NCBI RefSeq assembly: GCF_030408735.1
Contig: NZ_CP047204.1
Coordinates: forward strand, 62,001 to 126,000
Direction: 5' to 3'
DNA length: 64,000 bases
DNA from: Corynebacterium faecale
Lineage (GTDB): Bacteria > Actinomycetota > Actinomycetes > Mycobacteriales > Mycobacteriaceae
Below the pieces are notes generated by a model. The model searched no databases, was not told the origin of the DNA, and saw only the letters and a program-made list of their open reading frames with translations. Made by a program: the position numbers and the translations under genes. Positions 27,201-35,723 of the stretch are shown one piece after another. The first letter of the stretch is position 1. The number at the start of each line of letters is the position of its first letter.

Positions 27201-27803
27201 CCGTTGATCAACAAGTGGTCCGCCACGTTGTCACCGGATCACATCACCTGGTTGGAGCAGGCGCATGCCAGCGATGAGATGGCGTGGACCACCGAGTTCG
27301 GTGTGGCACGCGACCCCTCGGGCCTGGAGGCGGAAGCGAATATCTTCCGCTACCGCCCGGCATCGGTGGTGTTGCGCGTCGCCGATGATGCCACCGCGCA
27401 GGAGGTGGCGCGCCTGGTGCTCGCGGCCCGGCGCACGGGCGCTGAGCTGCGCGTACTGGTGAGCCCCGGGGCGGACGCCGGGGTACGGGAGGTGCTGGGG
27501 GCGGCGTCGATAAGCGTGGAGACGGTCGATGATTCTGTGTTCATCACCAACCTCCTGCGTGGCGATTATGATGACGGCGCTGGTGCGCGCGTGCGCGTGG
27601 CCGGTGGTGTCACCGGGTTCCAGCGCGAGCGGCTGGCGGTGCGGCCCGAGGTGGCGCTTATCGACGCCCCCGTCACCTCCTCCGGACGTGTCGAGCTGCG
27701 TAACTGGTTGAAGGAGCAGGCGCTGTCGATCACGCTGCACCGGTTCGGCAACCGTTCCGCGGCGTTCCATAAGCTGGCGGGAGAGCTGAAGGGGAGCCGG
27801 TGA
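24231..27803 (+). CDS. putA: Bifunctional proline dehydrogenase / P5C dehydrogenase
   Basis: 1190 residues from GTG 24231 (GAGAAGGA at 24213-24220). The PRODH domain covers about residues 90-440, with KVSSVASQ, INLDMEEYRDLRLTMEVF, VRLVKGAN and LRLGVAGHN. The aldehyde dehydrogenase domain covers about 500-1010, with PWNFPIAIPAG, base E752 in AETSGKNA and nucleophile C786 in GQKCSAASLG. A C-terminal domain of about 150 residues follows, as in long PutA forms. There is no N-terminal DNA-binding domain. The protein oxidises proline to glutamate via FAD and NAD. It carries eight or so iterated words. Only about 240 bp separate it from the divergent lipoprotein. Confidence 0.94.
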   Translation: MTATADNANTGSTASTASTLPIELSVVTDQAVKKVRDWLEYSKQESVPNPAAERLAAVLQDPNGLEFTVGFVDRVVRTEDLDAAARALNELGAIAPSTMSFLDRAQIQAGSLIGRALPKVVVPAARARIRQMVGHMIVDARDKPFGRAVAELQGDGNRLNINLLGEAVLGEKEALKHLEDAQRLLRRMDVDYVSIKVSSVASQISMWGFEETVDAVVKRLTPLYIEAAASAGAPCGRKFINLDMEEYRDLRLTMEVFKRLMALPEVKNLESGIVLQAYLPDALASIQELAEFGAQRVREGGAPLKVRLVKGANLPMEQVRAEIAGWPLATMPSKQATDSNYKRVLWWALHKQNMEGLRLGVAGHNLFDLAFAHLLSVERGVTDKVEFEMLQGMASDQARAASKDVGQLLLYVPAVRPQEFDAAITYLVRRLEENAASENFMSAIFDLEPDNPQFKREEGRFRASIEELVGLIEAEVPGPNDTQDRGAQEADSLEAAGDYARELEAARPRHALPLFDNEPDTNPALPANQAWAREAIEHSQQDGWLDAQTAPLSVEETDIDALVEGTRAAASEWATLPPMERARILYRTADILEARRGHLVSIAAAEVGKVVGQTDPEISEAVDFARYYAHRALELDQVDNAEFTPDRVVVVTPPWNFPIAIPAGSTFAALAAGAGVIHKPSKPSQHCSAAVVEALWEAGVPRRVLHCVYPANRDAGRQLVSHPKVDRVILTGSSETAAMFSSWRPELQINAETSGKNAMVVMPSADRDLAVSELVHSAFGHAGQKCSAASLGILVGTMYDSERFRKQLIDAASSLVVDWPGNMAATVGPLTELPSDKLGHALTALEPGERWLMEPEQLDDTGRLWRPGIKEGVQPGSFFHLTEVFGPVLGLMKAENLEEALELQNATEFGLTGGLQSLDVDEVRTWLDQVQVGNAYVNRGITGAIVERQSFGGWKKSSVGLGSKAGGPNYVMLMGKWSDRPDKEAPTKSSPLINKWSATLSPDHITWLEQAHASDEMAWTTEFGVARDPSGLEAEANIFRYRPASVVLRVADDATAQEVARLVLAARRTGAELRVLVSPGADAGVREVLGAASISVETVDDSVFITNLLRGDYDDGAGARVRVAGGVTGFQRERLAVRPEVALIDAPVTSSGRVELRNWLKEQALSITLHRFGNRSAAFHKLAGELKGSR

Positions 27804-27830
27804 GCTGGGTCGATGTGATAATCCAATGGT

Positions 27831-27880
27831 GATATGTCGATTTTGGCTGGGAAAATCGACATGTTTCCGGGATATGTTTA
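27831..27880 (+). repeat. Fic-flanking repeat, left copy, with 10-bp palindrome
   Basis: Fifty bases nearly identical to 29021-29070. It contains TGTCGATTTT (27835-27844) facing AAAATCGACA (27852-27861), then CATGTTTCCGGGATATGTTT. It ends 10 bp before the Fic ATG, where an operator or promoter element is expected. Confidence 0.8.
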
Positions 27881-27890
27881 TGCTTTCAGT

Positions 27891-28988
27891 ATGAAGGAAA
27901 CAGGCGCGGGGTTCGATCCGGAGATTCCCTACAATGAGCTCCCCTCACTTCCGCCTGCCACTGATCTTGAAACGGTGCGGGTGCTGAAGGCTGTCATTGC
28001 TGCGCGTGAACAGTTGGCAACTCTCAATACCGCCTGTCGCCTGATGCCCAATCCCGGCATTATCACTTCGACGATTCCGCTCCGTGAAGCACAAGCGTCA
28101 TCTGAAATCGAAAATATCGTCACCACCAACGATGAACTTTTCCGGGCTGCGTGGAGAGTTGATGTGGCACCTTCACCGGAAACCAAGGAAGCGCTTCGCT
28201 ACAATGGCGCGCTTCATGCTGCAGTTGCCTCGTTGGATGACCGGCCGATTTCAGAGCAGATGGCCATTCAGATTTGTAGTGCTCTGCAGGATTCGTCTGC
28301 ACAAATTCGATCTATCCCAGGCACATTCATTGGTAACCCTGCCACTGGAAATCGCATCTACACCCCGCCTGAGGGGAAGGATGTCATCCTTGCGCACCTT
28401 TCGGCATGGGAGAGGTTTATCTATTCTGATCATGGCCTGGATCCACTGGTGCTGATGGCGGTTACGCATTATCAATTTGAAGCTATCCACCCGTTTTATG
28501 ACGGTAATGGTAGAACGGGCCGTATCCTCAACATTTTGATGCTGATCCAGAGTGGTGTGCTGAAACTGCCGGTGCTGTATCTCTCGGGTTATATTGTTTC
28601 AACCAAATCGGTGTATTACAGGTTGTTGCGCGAAGTCACCAGTGACGGTAATTGGGAAGATTGGATCGTCTACATGATCAATGGTGTTGAAGCGGCAGCT
28701 AAGGATGCAATTCAACTCATTGATGATCTCCGTGAACTACAGGATGTGTTGGAATCGGAAATCCGCGAGGTTGGTGGGATCGCTCCGGTCCGGGAGCTCG
28801 CAGAGCTGTTGTTAGTTAATCCCTATGTTCGAATCCAGAATCTCATTGATTCTGGTTTGGTTAAACGGCAGACTGCGGCCGTATGGCTGGGCAAGCTTGC
28901 AGGTGCGGGAGTGCTTTCCGAGGTTCGCGTTGGGCGCGAAAAGATATTCATCAACGTAAAAGCGCTGGATGTGCTCTCTCACAGGTAA
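27891..28988 (+). CDS. Fic-domain protein with C-terminal winged helix
   Basis: 365 residues from ATG 27891. The Fic signature is HPFYDGNGRTGR with catalytic H200, complete. An N-terminal inhibitory motif fits (S/T)xxxE(G/N): S70-SEI-E74-N75, so it is a class II Fic whose AMPylation activity should be self-restrained. The C-terminal 80 residues (VRELAELLLVNPYVRIQNLIDSGLVKRQTAAVWLGKL) look like a winged helix, suggesting it may bind DNA and control itself. Repeats of 50 bp flank the gene on both sides. Its codons are more A/T-rich than the putA neighbour and it has no TCCATAAG word, so it was probably acquired. Confidence 0.9.
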   Translation: MKETGAGFDPEIPYNELPSLPPATDLETVRVLKAVIAAREQLATLNTACRLMPNPGIITSTIPLREAQASSEIENIVTTNDELFRAAWRVDVAPSPETKEALRYNGALHAAVASLDDRPISEQMAIQICSALQDSSAQIRSIPGTFIGNPATGNRIYTPPEGKDVILAHLSAWERFIYSDHGLDPLVLMAVTHYQFEAIHPFYDGNGRTGRILNILMLIQSGVLKLPVLYLSGYIVSTKSVYYRLLREVTSDGNWEDWIVYMINGVEAAAKDAIQLIDDLRELQDVLESEIREVGGIAPVRELAELLLVNPYVRIQNLIDSGLVKRQTAAVWLGKLAGAGVLSEVRVGREKIFINVKALDVLSHR

Positions 28989-29020
28989 AAAATCTCATTA
29001 AAATGAGCGCAATCAATGAT

Positions 29021-29090
29021 GATATGTCGATTGTGGTCCGAAAAATCGACATGTTTCCGGGATGTGTCGATTGCTTAAACATATCCCGGG
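29021..29090 (+). repeat. Fic-flanking repeat, right copy, plus hairpin
   Basis: The first 50 bases repeat 27831-27880 with a few changes: TGTCGATT faces AATCGACA again. The copy then continues into a second TGTCGATT and TAAACATATCCCGGG, the complement of the CCGGGATATGTTTA seen in the left copy. CCGGGAT (29058-29064) can pair with ATCCCGG (29082-29088), forming a terminator-like stem before the convergent MarR gene. Confidence 0.75.
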
Positions 29091-29097
29091 TTCTACT

Positions 29098-29571
29098 TTA
29101 GGAACTCGGACTGCGTGGCGGGTCGAGGCGGCTCAGGACCTTGCCCAACAGACGACCGAATTCACGGTTCTCCGCAGGCGTGAGCGCATCGAAGACCAGC
29201 TTGCGGGTGGCTTCGACATGCCCGGGGGCCGCCTGCTGGATGAAGGCGAGCCCCTCGTCGGTGAGATGGCAGATATTGGTGCGTTTGTCCTCCGGGTCAG
29301 GTGCGCGGTACACCCAGCCGCGTTGCTCCAGACGGGTGACGGTGTGGGAGAGGCGGGAGGCGCTCATGTCGGAGAGTCGGGCCAGTTCGGTCATGCTGAG
29401 GCGGCGCTCGGGGGCCATGGATACCTGGGAAAGCACGAAATAGTCCGGCAGGTTGATCTGCGCTGAGGCCTTGAGCTGTTCGTCCAGGCGTGCGGGCAGC
29501 CACGAGGTGACTGACCACAACGATAGCCAGGTCTCGTGTTCTTCCGGGTTGAGCCAGCGTGGTGAGGTCAT
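29098..29571 (-). CDS. MarR-family regulator divergent from aldo/keto reductase
   Basis: 157 residues from ATG 29571. Standard MarR elements: LPDYFVLSQVSMAPERRLSMTELARL, DMSASRLSHTVTRLEQRGWV (recognition helix), PEDKRTNICHLTDEG (wing), then the C-terminal dimer helix. It is divergent from the aldo/keto reductase with about 105 bp between starts, the usual arrangement for a repressor of the neighbour. No ligand is evident. Confidence 0.86.
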   Translation of the reverse strand: MTSPRWLNPEEHETWLSLWSVTSWLPARLDEQLKASAQINLPDYFVLSQVSMAPERRLSMTELARLSDMSASRLSHTVTRLEQRGWVYRAPDPEDKRTNICHLTDEGLAFIQQAAPGHVEATRKLVFDALTPAENREFGRLLGKVLSRLDPPRSPSS

Positions 29572-29602
29572 GATGGGGGAGTCTAGCCGATCACGAGTCT
29601 TA

Positions 29603-29616
29603 CTTGAAAATTAAAG
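29603..29616. promoter_or_regulatory. Possible MarR operator in the divergent spacer
   Basis: CTTGAAAATTAAAG is an imperfect palindrome located between the MarR and aldo/keto reductase starts, about 13 bp upstream of a TATGGT that could be a -10 box. MarR operators are often AT-rich palindromes of this size. Suggestive only. Confidence 0.4.
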
Positions 29617-29676
29617 CAACCCTGTTATGGTGGGGGGAGACCGAGAAACCCAGACACACTTTCCAAGGAGAACACC

Positions 29677-30609
29677 ATGGTCCACATCAAGGGCACCGAC
29701 TTCGACATCTTCCCGCTCAACCTGGGTGGCAACACCTTCGGATGGACCACTGATCAGGAGCAGTCCTTCGCCGTGCTGGATGCCTTCCGTGACGCAGGTG
29801 GCAACTTCGTGGACACCGCCGACATGTATTCCGCCTGGGCCGACGGCAACGAGGGAGGCGATTCCGAGAAGGTACTCGGCGCCTACCTCAAGGCCCGCGG
29901 CGGTGCCGATGATCTGATCATCGCCACCAAATCCGGAGCACTCGAACCACATACCGGCCGTTCCCGCGACGCCACCTTCGCAGCGGTTGATGCCTCCCGC
30001 GCACGTCTCGGCGTCGAGACCATCGATATCTTCTACTACCACCACGACGATGAGACCATCTCCATAGAGGATCAGATCGCAACGGCCGAAGAACTCATTG
30101 CGGCCGGGAAAATCAAGCACCTCGCACTGTCGAACTACTCCCCGGAGCGTCTGCGCGAATTCTTCGAAAAATCCGCCGACTCCACCGCCCGTCCCGTCGC
30201 CGTCCAGCCACAGTACAACCTGTTGACCCGCCATGACTACGAGACCGGCATCCGCCCGATCGTGGAGGAATTCGGCCCCGCCGTCTTCCCCTACTTCGCC
30301 CTGGCCTCCGGCCTGCTGACCGGAAAATACTCATCCAAGGAGGACCTTGAAGGTCGCGCCCGCGCAGGATTTGCTGAAGGCCAGGCCACCGATGAGGCAT
30401 TCGCACTCATCACGGAACTCCGCGCCGTGGCCGATGAACTCGATTCCGCACCCGCCACCGTCGCGCTGGCCTGGCTGCTGGCCAAGGGCGTGACAGCGCC
30501 GATCGCCTCGGCCACCAGCCCCGATCAGCTCCCCGAGCTGATGGCGGCCCCAACGCTGAAGCTTGACGACGCCCACCTCACCCGCCTCGACGCCGCCTCT
30601 GCTCCATAA
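29677..30609 (+). CDS. Aldo/keto reductase
   Basis: 310 residues from ATG 29677 with AAGGAG upstream. The AKR catalytic residues are visible: D and Y in FVDTADMYSAW, K in IIATKSGAL and H in FYYHHDDE. LALSNYSPERLREF and VAVQPQYNLL are typical barrel segments. The family reduces aldehydes and ketones with NADPH. The divergent MarR gene suggests induction by an electrophile or aromatic compound. It ends with an iterated word (30603-30610) that also forms part of the stop region. Confidence 0.88.
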   Translation: MVHIKGTDFDIFPLNLGGNTFGWTTDQEQSFAVLDAFRDAGGNFVDTADMYSAWADGNEGGDSEKVLGAYLKARGGADDLIIATKSGALEPHTGRSRDATFAAVDASRARLGVETIDIFYYHHDDETISIEDQIATAEELIAAGKIKHLALSNYSPERLREFFEKSADSTARPVAVQPQYNLLTRHDYETGIRPIVEEFGPAVFPYFALASGLLTGKYSSKEDLEGRARAGFAEGQATDEAFALITELRAVADELDSAPATVALAWLLAKGVTAPIASATSPDQLPELMAAPTLKLDDAHLTRLDAASAP

Positions 30610-30617
30610 GCGGATTT

Positions 30618-31487
30618 TCAGTCCTGTTGTTGGAAGAAGTCCCACGTCAGATCAGCTACGGACGGGGTGTAGAACCAGTCATGGCCACCGCCGGTGACTG
30701 TCACCAGCTCTGTGTCTGAATCACAGGACTCAGGGAAGAGGGATGATCTGCCGGGGTGGACGGAGCAGTGGTTCCGAGTGGCAGCTGCGTCCAATACCTC
30801 TCGCACACCCAGGTAGGTGGCCTCGTGGCGGATTCCGCCGTCAAAGTCCATGAGGCTGTCCTCGGCGCCATGGATCAGCAGGGTGGGTACGGTTTCCTCT
30901 GTGTCCGTGGTGTCACAACCAGTCACGGCCGGGTCATAATAGGCCCCGGCGACAGAGGTGATGCCATCAACCAGGTCCGGGGCATGACATCCCAGTGCCG
31001 CGGCCATGCCACCGCCGTTGGACATGCCAACGGCATAGATACGCTCGGGATCACCGCCGAGTGTGCTGACCGTTTCGTGGATAGCCGTCTCCACATAATT
31101 GATGTCCTGCTCCATGGTTGTCAGGGCATAGGGAGCACCGGCCCACGCATTACCCACCCCTTGGCCGTAGATGATGATGGCCTCGTTGTTGCTGGCCTCC
31201 TCAAGCCCCGCATAGGCACGGAAGCTGGCGGCGGAATCACCCATGCCACCAAATGCCAGGATGACCGGGTAGTTCTGGGCAGGATCATGGTTGGCAGGTA
31301 ACTTGAGCAGATATTCACGGTCCGTGCCGTCCTGGGCGAAGGAGGTGCGGATGAGGTTGGTATCCATGACATCACTGGACATGGCTGTCGGCTGGTTCGG
31401 CGCCTGTGCTGAAGCAGGTGCCATCGCCAGTGCCGTGGTGGTCGCGAGGGTGACAGCGAAGGTTAAAGTACGGAAAGGATGCTCCAT
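30618..31487 (-). CDS. Secreted esterase, LpqC / polyhydroxybutyrate depolymerase-like (copy 1)
   Basis: 289 residues from ATG 31487, which begins a signal peptide (RTLTFAVTLATTTALAMAPASAQA). An alternative start at 31511 has GGGAGG, though very close. The fold markers are ILAFGGMGDSA, GQGVGNAWAGAPYA, nucleophile in AVGMSNGGGMAAALGC, acid in LIHGAEDS and histidine in GGGHDWFYTP. It is related to feruloyl esterases and PHB depolymerases. A tandem paralogue follows upstream on the same strand. It may act on envelope or host esters; the substrate is unknown. Confidence 0.8.
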   Translation of the reverse strand: MEHPFRTLTFAVTLATTTALAMAPASAQAPNQPTAMSSDVMDTNLIRTSFAQDGTDREYLLKLPANHDPAQNYPVILAFGGMGDSAASFRAYAGLEEASNNEAIIIYGQGVGNAWAGAPYALTTMEQDINYVETAIHETVSTLGGDPERIYAVGMSNGGGMAAALGCHAPDLVDGITSVAGAYYDPAVTGCDTTDTEETVPTLLIHGAEDSLMDFDGGIRHEATYLGVREVLDAAATRNHCSVHPGRSSLFPESCDSDTELVTVTGGGHDWFYTPSVADLTWDFFQQQD

Positions 31488-31553
31488 GGGCACACCATGG
31501 TAGTGAAGCATCACCTCCCGTGCAGGAATCTAAAAAGTCGCGGGCGTAGGTGA

Positions 31554-32465
31554 TCAGCCCTGCCTGCGGAAGAACTCCCAGACCACGTCCTCTGCCTGGG
31601 GATCGTTGAACCAGGTGTGACCACCACCGTTGACGCGGACGAGCTCAGTGTCGTGGAAGCAATGGGCCGGGCGGAAAGTGGTGGTGCCGTAGTGCTCGGT
31701 GGTCTGGTTGACGATCGCGGTGGTGCAGCCGTTGCGGAACGCAAATGATTCAAAGGTCTGATAAACGCTTCTATAGGGAGCACCGTGACGGGTGCCGCCT
31801 CCATAGGCGATGGTGCCATCGTCGGTTCCGTGCATGAGCAGTGTCGGGACAGAGCTACCCATGCATCCGGTGACCGTCGGATTGTAGAAGGCCCCGGCGA
31901 CGGTTGCGATGGCGTCGACAAGCTCTGGCGCGTGGCAGCTGAGCGCTGCCGCCATCCCACCACCGTTGGACAGGCCGGTGGCGTAGACGCGGCTGGTGTC
32001 GCCTGAATGGTTGATGATGGCATCGTTGATGGCGGTGCGGATGTACTCAATGTCCTGGGACATGGTGGTGCTCGCATACGGCGCGCCGGCCCAGGCGTTA
32101 TTGACCCCCTGGGCGTAGATGATGATGGCGTTGCCACGGGCGGCCTGCTCGAGATCGGAGTAGTCACGGAACAAGGTGGCGGTTTCCTGCCAACCACCGA
32201 AACCGATGATGACCGGATAGCGCCGTGTGTGATCGAAGAACGCAGGAACAGCGATGTGATATTCCCGATTGACACCGGCCTGGGTGAAGGACCGGTGGAT
32301 GAGGTCATAGGAGGTGGAACCAGCAACAAGCTGGGACGATGACTGCTGGGTGCGAACAAAATCCGCATCCGAGCTCTGAGCCACGGTGGAGGTGGGGGTG
32401 ATCGCGATTGCTGCGGTGGCCATCATCGTGATGACCATCGACAGCACGCGGGAACGGAGCGTCAT
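31554..32465 (-). CDS. Secreted esterase, LpqC / polyhydroxybutyrate depolymerase-like (copy 2)
   Basis: 303 residues from ATG 32465. Signal peptide RVLSMVITMMATAAIAITPTSTVA. Same motif order as the neighbour: IGFGGWQETA, AQGVNNAWAGAPYA, ATGLSNGGGMAAALSC, LMHGTDDG, and histidine in GGGHTWFNDP. The two are clear tandem duplicates but diverged in the N-terminal 50 residues. Probably exported by Sec. It is divergent from the abgT gene. Confidence 0.8.
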   Translation of the reverse strand: MTLRSRVLSMVITMMATAAIAITPTSTVAQSSDADFVRTQQSSSQLVAGSTSYDLIHRSFTQAGVNREYHIAVPAFFDHTRRYPVIIGFGGWQETATLFRDYSDLEQAARGNAIIIYAQGVNNAWAGAPYASTTMSQDIEYIRTAINDAIINHSGDTSRVYATGLSNGGGMAAALSCHAPELVDAIATVAGAFYNPTVTGCMGSSVPTLLMHGTDDGTIAYGGGTRHGAPYRSVYQTFESFAFRNGCTTAIVNQTTEHYGTTTFRPAHCFHDTELVRVNGGGHTWFNDPQAEDVVWEFFRRQG

Positions 32466-32689
32466 GATCTGTAGATCGTAGATGCCCGCAGAGTGTTTCG
32501 GCAGGGGGTGGAAAGGTGTATTCCTCAGCGCTTCCGCTTATGGACGGGTGGTGGAGAAATAACGTTTGCATAACTCTTGTTGTGAGCCATAGCGAGCTGA
32601 TTGTCGATGCCCATAGTGTTCAATTCATCCATGGGGTTTCGTCTCTCATCCGGGGCGCCCCACACCTGAGCGCAGGAGTACAAGAGACG

Positions 32690-34306
32690 ATGAGTACTGA
32701 CCAGGATGCAGGATCCACCGCCGCCAACACCAGGGACCAGTCCGCCGACGCCCCCACGAGCACCGTGGGTCGATGGAGCGACAAGTTTCTCACGGGAGTG
32801 GAGAGACTGGGCAACAAACTGCCCACACCCTTCACACTCTTTCTTATATTGTTCCTGATCACCGCCCTCGCCTCGTCGATCATGGCGTGGATGAACATGT
32901 CGGTGATCGTTCCGGGATCCGATGAGGAACTGTTCATCCGGGGCCTGTTCACCGGGGAGGGGATGACCTGGCTGACGGTGAACTTGGGAGCCAATTACAT
33001 CGGCTTCCCACCGCTGCTGACCGTCCTCCCGATTCTGCTCGCCGTGGGTGTGGCGGAACGCTCAGGAATGTTGTCAGCGCTGATCCGCAAGCTGTTTGGT
33101 TCGGCGAAGAAGCTGGTGCTGCCGTATGCCGTGGGTGTGATTGGTGTGACCGCCTCCGTGATGGCGGATGCCGCCTTCGTGGTGGTGCCTCCGCTGGCAG
33201 CCATGGTGTTCAAGGCGGCTGGCAGGCATCCGGTTGCCGGCCTGCTGGGTGGATTCGCCGCCGTGGGAGCAGGTTATTCCACGGCACTGGTCCCCACCAG
33301 CTTGGATGCTCTGTTCGCCGGCATCACCAACGCTGTCATGGAGACGCTCCCGGGACTGGAAACCACCGAGGTGAACCCGGTCTCGAACTACTACTTCAAC
33401 ATCGCCTCGTCGATCGTGCTGGGTATGTTGTGTGGTTTTCTCATCGATAAGGTCCTGGAACCACGGATGTGGCGACAGAAGATCTCCACCGACTACGCCG
33501 TGGAGGATGACAGCCTCAACGACGATGACATCTCCCCGACCCTCACCGTCCATGAGAACCGTGCCCTGGCTGTATCCCTGTGGATGACCCTGTTGGTGTC
33601 CATCCTGGTGGTGGTTGTGGTGCTCATCCCGAACTCACCGTGGCGCAACGAGGGCGGTGGATTCCTACCCCAGTCACCACTACTCAGTTCCGTGGTGTTC
33701 ATTGTGTTCCTGATCTTCATGGTCATGGGAATCGCTTATGGAGCGGTTCTGGGAACGATCAAGAACATGGAGGATGTTGTCCGCATGATGGGTGAATCCA
33801 TCAAGGACATGATCGACTTCCTGGTGTTGGCGTTCATTCTCGGTCAGTTCGTTGCCCTGTTCAACTGGACCGGTATCGGAACGTGGACTGCGGTTCAGGG
33901 TGCCGCGGGGCTGGAGGCCATCGGTCTGACGGGGTTCCCTGCCATCATCGCCTTCATTCTCCTTGCTTCGTGTCTGAACCTGTTGATTATTTCCGGTTCT
34001 GCAATGTGGACGCTCATGGCTGCGGTATTCGTCCCGATGTTCGCCCTGTTGGGTTATGAACCCTCCTTCGTGCAGGCGGCGTTCCGTGTGGGTGACTCCG
34101 CCACCCAGGTGATCACACCGCTGAATCCCTACATGATCGTGATCCTCGGGCTGCTGCGACGCTATGAACCTGATGCGGGGCTGGGGACCCTGATATCCCG
34201 ATTGATCCCCTTTGTCATCCCATTCTGGCTAGCATGGGCTTCACTCCTGGCGGTCTGGTTCTACGCGGACCTGCCTCTCGGACCTGGATCCGGCATCTTC
34301 CTGTAA
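32690..34306 (+). CDS. abgT: AbgT-family transporter (p-aminobenzoyl-glutamate type)
   Basis: 538 residues from ATG 32690; the open frame upstream has no support. About eleven membrane segments. AbgT family features: RWSDKFLTGVERLGNKLPTPFTLF at the start, GFPPLLTVLPILLAVGVAERSGML, GGFAAVGAGYSTALVPTSLDALFAG, and GDSATQVITPLNPYMIVILGL near the end. AbgT proteins import p-aminobenzoyl-glutamate or export sulphonamides. The amidohydrolase 31 bp downstream fits the import and cleavage role. Confidence 0.9.
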   Translation: MSTDQDAGSTAANTRDQSADAPTSTVGRWSDKFLTGVERLGNKLPTPFTLFLILFLITALASSIMAWMNMSVIVPGSDEELFIRGLFTGEGMTWLTVNLGANYIGFPPLLTVLPILLAVGVAERSGMLSALIRKLFGSAKKLVLPYAVGVIGVTASVMADAAFVVVPPLAAMVFKAAGRHPVAGLLGGFAAVGAGYSTALVPTSLDALFAGITNAVMETLPGLETTEVNPVSNYYFNIASSIVLGMLCGFLIDKVLEPRMWRQKISTDYAVEDDSLNDDDISPTLTVHENRALAVSLWMTLLVSILVVVVVLIPNSPWRNEGGGFLPQSPLLSSVVFIVFLIFMVMGIAYGAVLGTIKNMEDVVRMMGESIKDMIDFLVLAFILGQFVALFNWTGIGTWTAVQGAAGLEAIGLTGFPAIIAFILLASCLNLLIISGSAMWTLMAAVFVPMFALLGYEPSFVQAAFRVGDSATQVITPLNPYMIVILGLLRRYEPDAGLGTLISRLIPFVIPFWLAWASLLAVWFYADLPLGPGSGIFL

Positions 34307-34337
34307 GTCACGAACGATCATCTCCTGAGGGATATCC

Positions 34338-35723
34338 ATGAGCAGTAAACAACCGCTACCACCATCAACCGTGTACCTGGATTACATGGAGGAGGGGATC
34401 GCCAAGCGGAAGATCGAGGCGGAACGACTGCTCGCCACCGCTGAAGGGGCCGTCGCTGATTACCCGGGGCAGACCGTGATGTGGCGGGACATTCAGGAGA
34501 AGGGCGAACGGCTCCGCGATGATCTGCGCGATCTCGCCTTTGATCTGCATGATCATCCGGAGGAGGCGTTCGAGGAGTTCCATGCGTGTGAGCGGATCGT
34601 CGACAAGCTCTCTTCGCACGGCTTTGCCGTGGCAACCGCCGTTTATGGCGTGGAGACCGCACTCGAGGCGAGCTGGGCCACCAGTGGTTTTGATGCGGAG
34701 AGGCACCCGACGATCGCCATTCTCGCGGAATATGATGCGCTGCCGGAGATCGGGCATGCGTGCGGACACAACATCATCGCCGCCGCGGGGGTTGGCGCAT
34801 TCCTGGCGGCCACTGCCACGCTCAGGGATATGGAACTCAAGGGCCTGGATCACCTGGGATTTGAGGGCCGGCTGGTGCTGCTGGGAACCCCGGCGGAGGA
34901 GGGGCATTCCGGTAAGGAATACATGATCGCCGGTGGTGCCTTCGACGGTGTTGATGCGGCGATCATGATGCACCCGTTCGCCTATGACCTGGCTGAACAC
35001 ATCTGGGTGGGGCGTCGCACGATGACCGCCACGTTCCACGGCGTGTCAGCCCATGCCTCCGCGCACCCCTATATGGGGCGCAACGCACTCGATGCTGCGA
35101 GCCTGGCGTACCAGGGCCTGGGTGTGCTGCGGCAGCAGATGCCGCCGAGTGACCGTCTGCATGCGATCATCACCGAGGGCGGTAACCGGCCCAGTGTGAT
35201 TCCGGATGCGGCGACCATGGCGATCTATGTGCGGTCCCTGCTCCCGGATGCCCTGGTTGATCTCTCGGCCCGGGTGAATGACGTGATGGAAGGCGCTGCG
35301 AGGATGGCCGGAGTGGGGCTGGAACTTGACTGGGACATCCACCCCGCCAGCCTGCCGGTGCGCAACAATCACGTCCTCGCCGGCCGGTGGGCCCGCACGC
35401 AGCAGCTCCGTGGCCGGACCGCGCTGCCGGAGGGGATCCTGCCCGATACCCTGGCGGCCTCCACCGACTTTGGCAATGTCTCCCACATCATCCCCGGCAT
35501 CCACCCGATGGTGAAGATATCCCCGGAAAATGTCGCCCTGCACACGAAGGAATTTGCGGAGTACTCCCGCACCGAAGATGCCGTGGATGCCGCGGTGGAT
35601 TCCGCCATCGGCTTGGCACAGGTGGCTGTGGATGCGCTGGCGGATCCGATGTTGCTTACCGCAGCCCGCGCTGAATTCGAGGCATCCGGCGGAGTGCTCA
35701 AGGTTGCTAACTACCTGGAGTAG
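34338..35723 (+). CDS. abgB: M20 amidohydrolase, AbgB-like
   Basis: 461 residues from ATG 34338. Metal-site elements of peptidase family M20 are present: ILAEYDALPEIGHACGHN, then GTPAEEGHSGKEYM with the catalytic glutamates, and MMHPFAYD. The dimerisation domain has FHGVSAHASAHPYMGRNALDA. The family hydrolyses N-acyl amino acids and p-aminobenzoyl-glutamate. The length and N-terminal region fit AbgB more than AbgA. It is a likely operon with abgT, using imported conjugates. No abgA is visible. Confidence 0.87.
   Translation: MSSKQPLPPSTVYLDYMEEGIAKRKIEAERLLATAEGAVADYPGQTVMWRDIQEKGERLRDDLRDLAFDLHDHPEEAFEEFHACERIVDKLSSHGFAVATAVYGVETALEASWATSGFDAERHPTIAILAEYDALPEIGHACGHNIIAAAGVGAFLAATATLRDMELKGLDHLGFEGRLVLLGTPAEEGHSGKEYMIAGGAFDGVDAAIMMHPFAYDLAEHIWVGRRTMTATFHGVSAHASAHPYMGRNALDAASLAYQGLGVLRQQMPPSDRLHAIITEGGNRPSVIPDAATMAIYVRSLLPDALVDLSARVNDVMEGAARMAGVGLELDWDIHPASLPVRNNHVLAGRWARTQQLRGRTALPEGILPDTLAASTDFGNVSHIIPGIHPMVKISPENVALHTKEFAEYSRTEDAVDAAVDSAIGLAQVAVDALADPMLLTAARAEFEASGGVLKVANYLE

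Noticed and set aside
32516..32689. Longer abgT start at 32516
   Set aside because: The extension contains an iterated word and no ribosome site, and AbgT homology begins after 32690.
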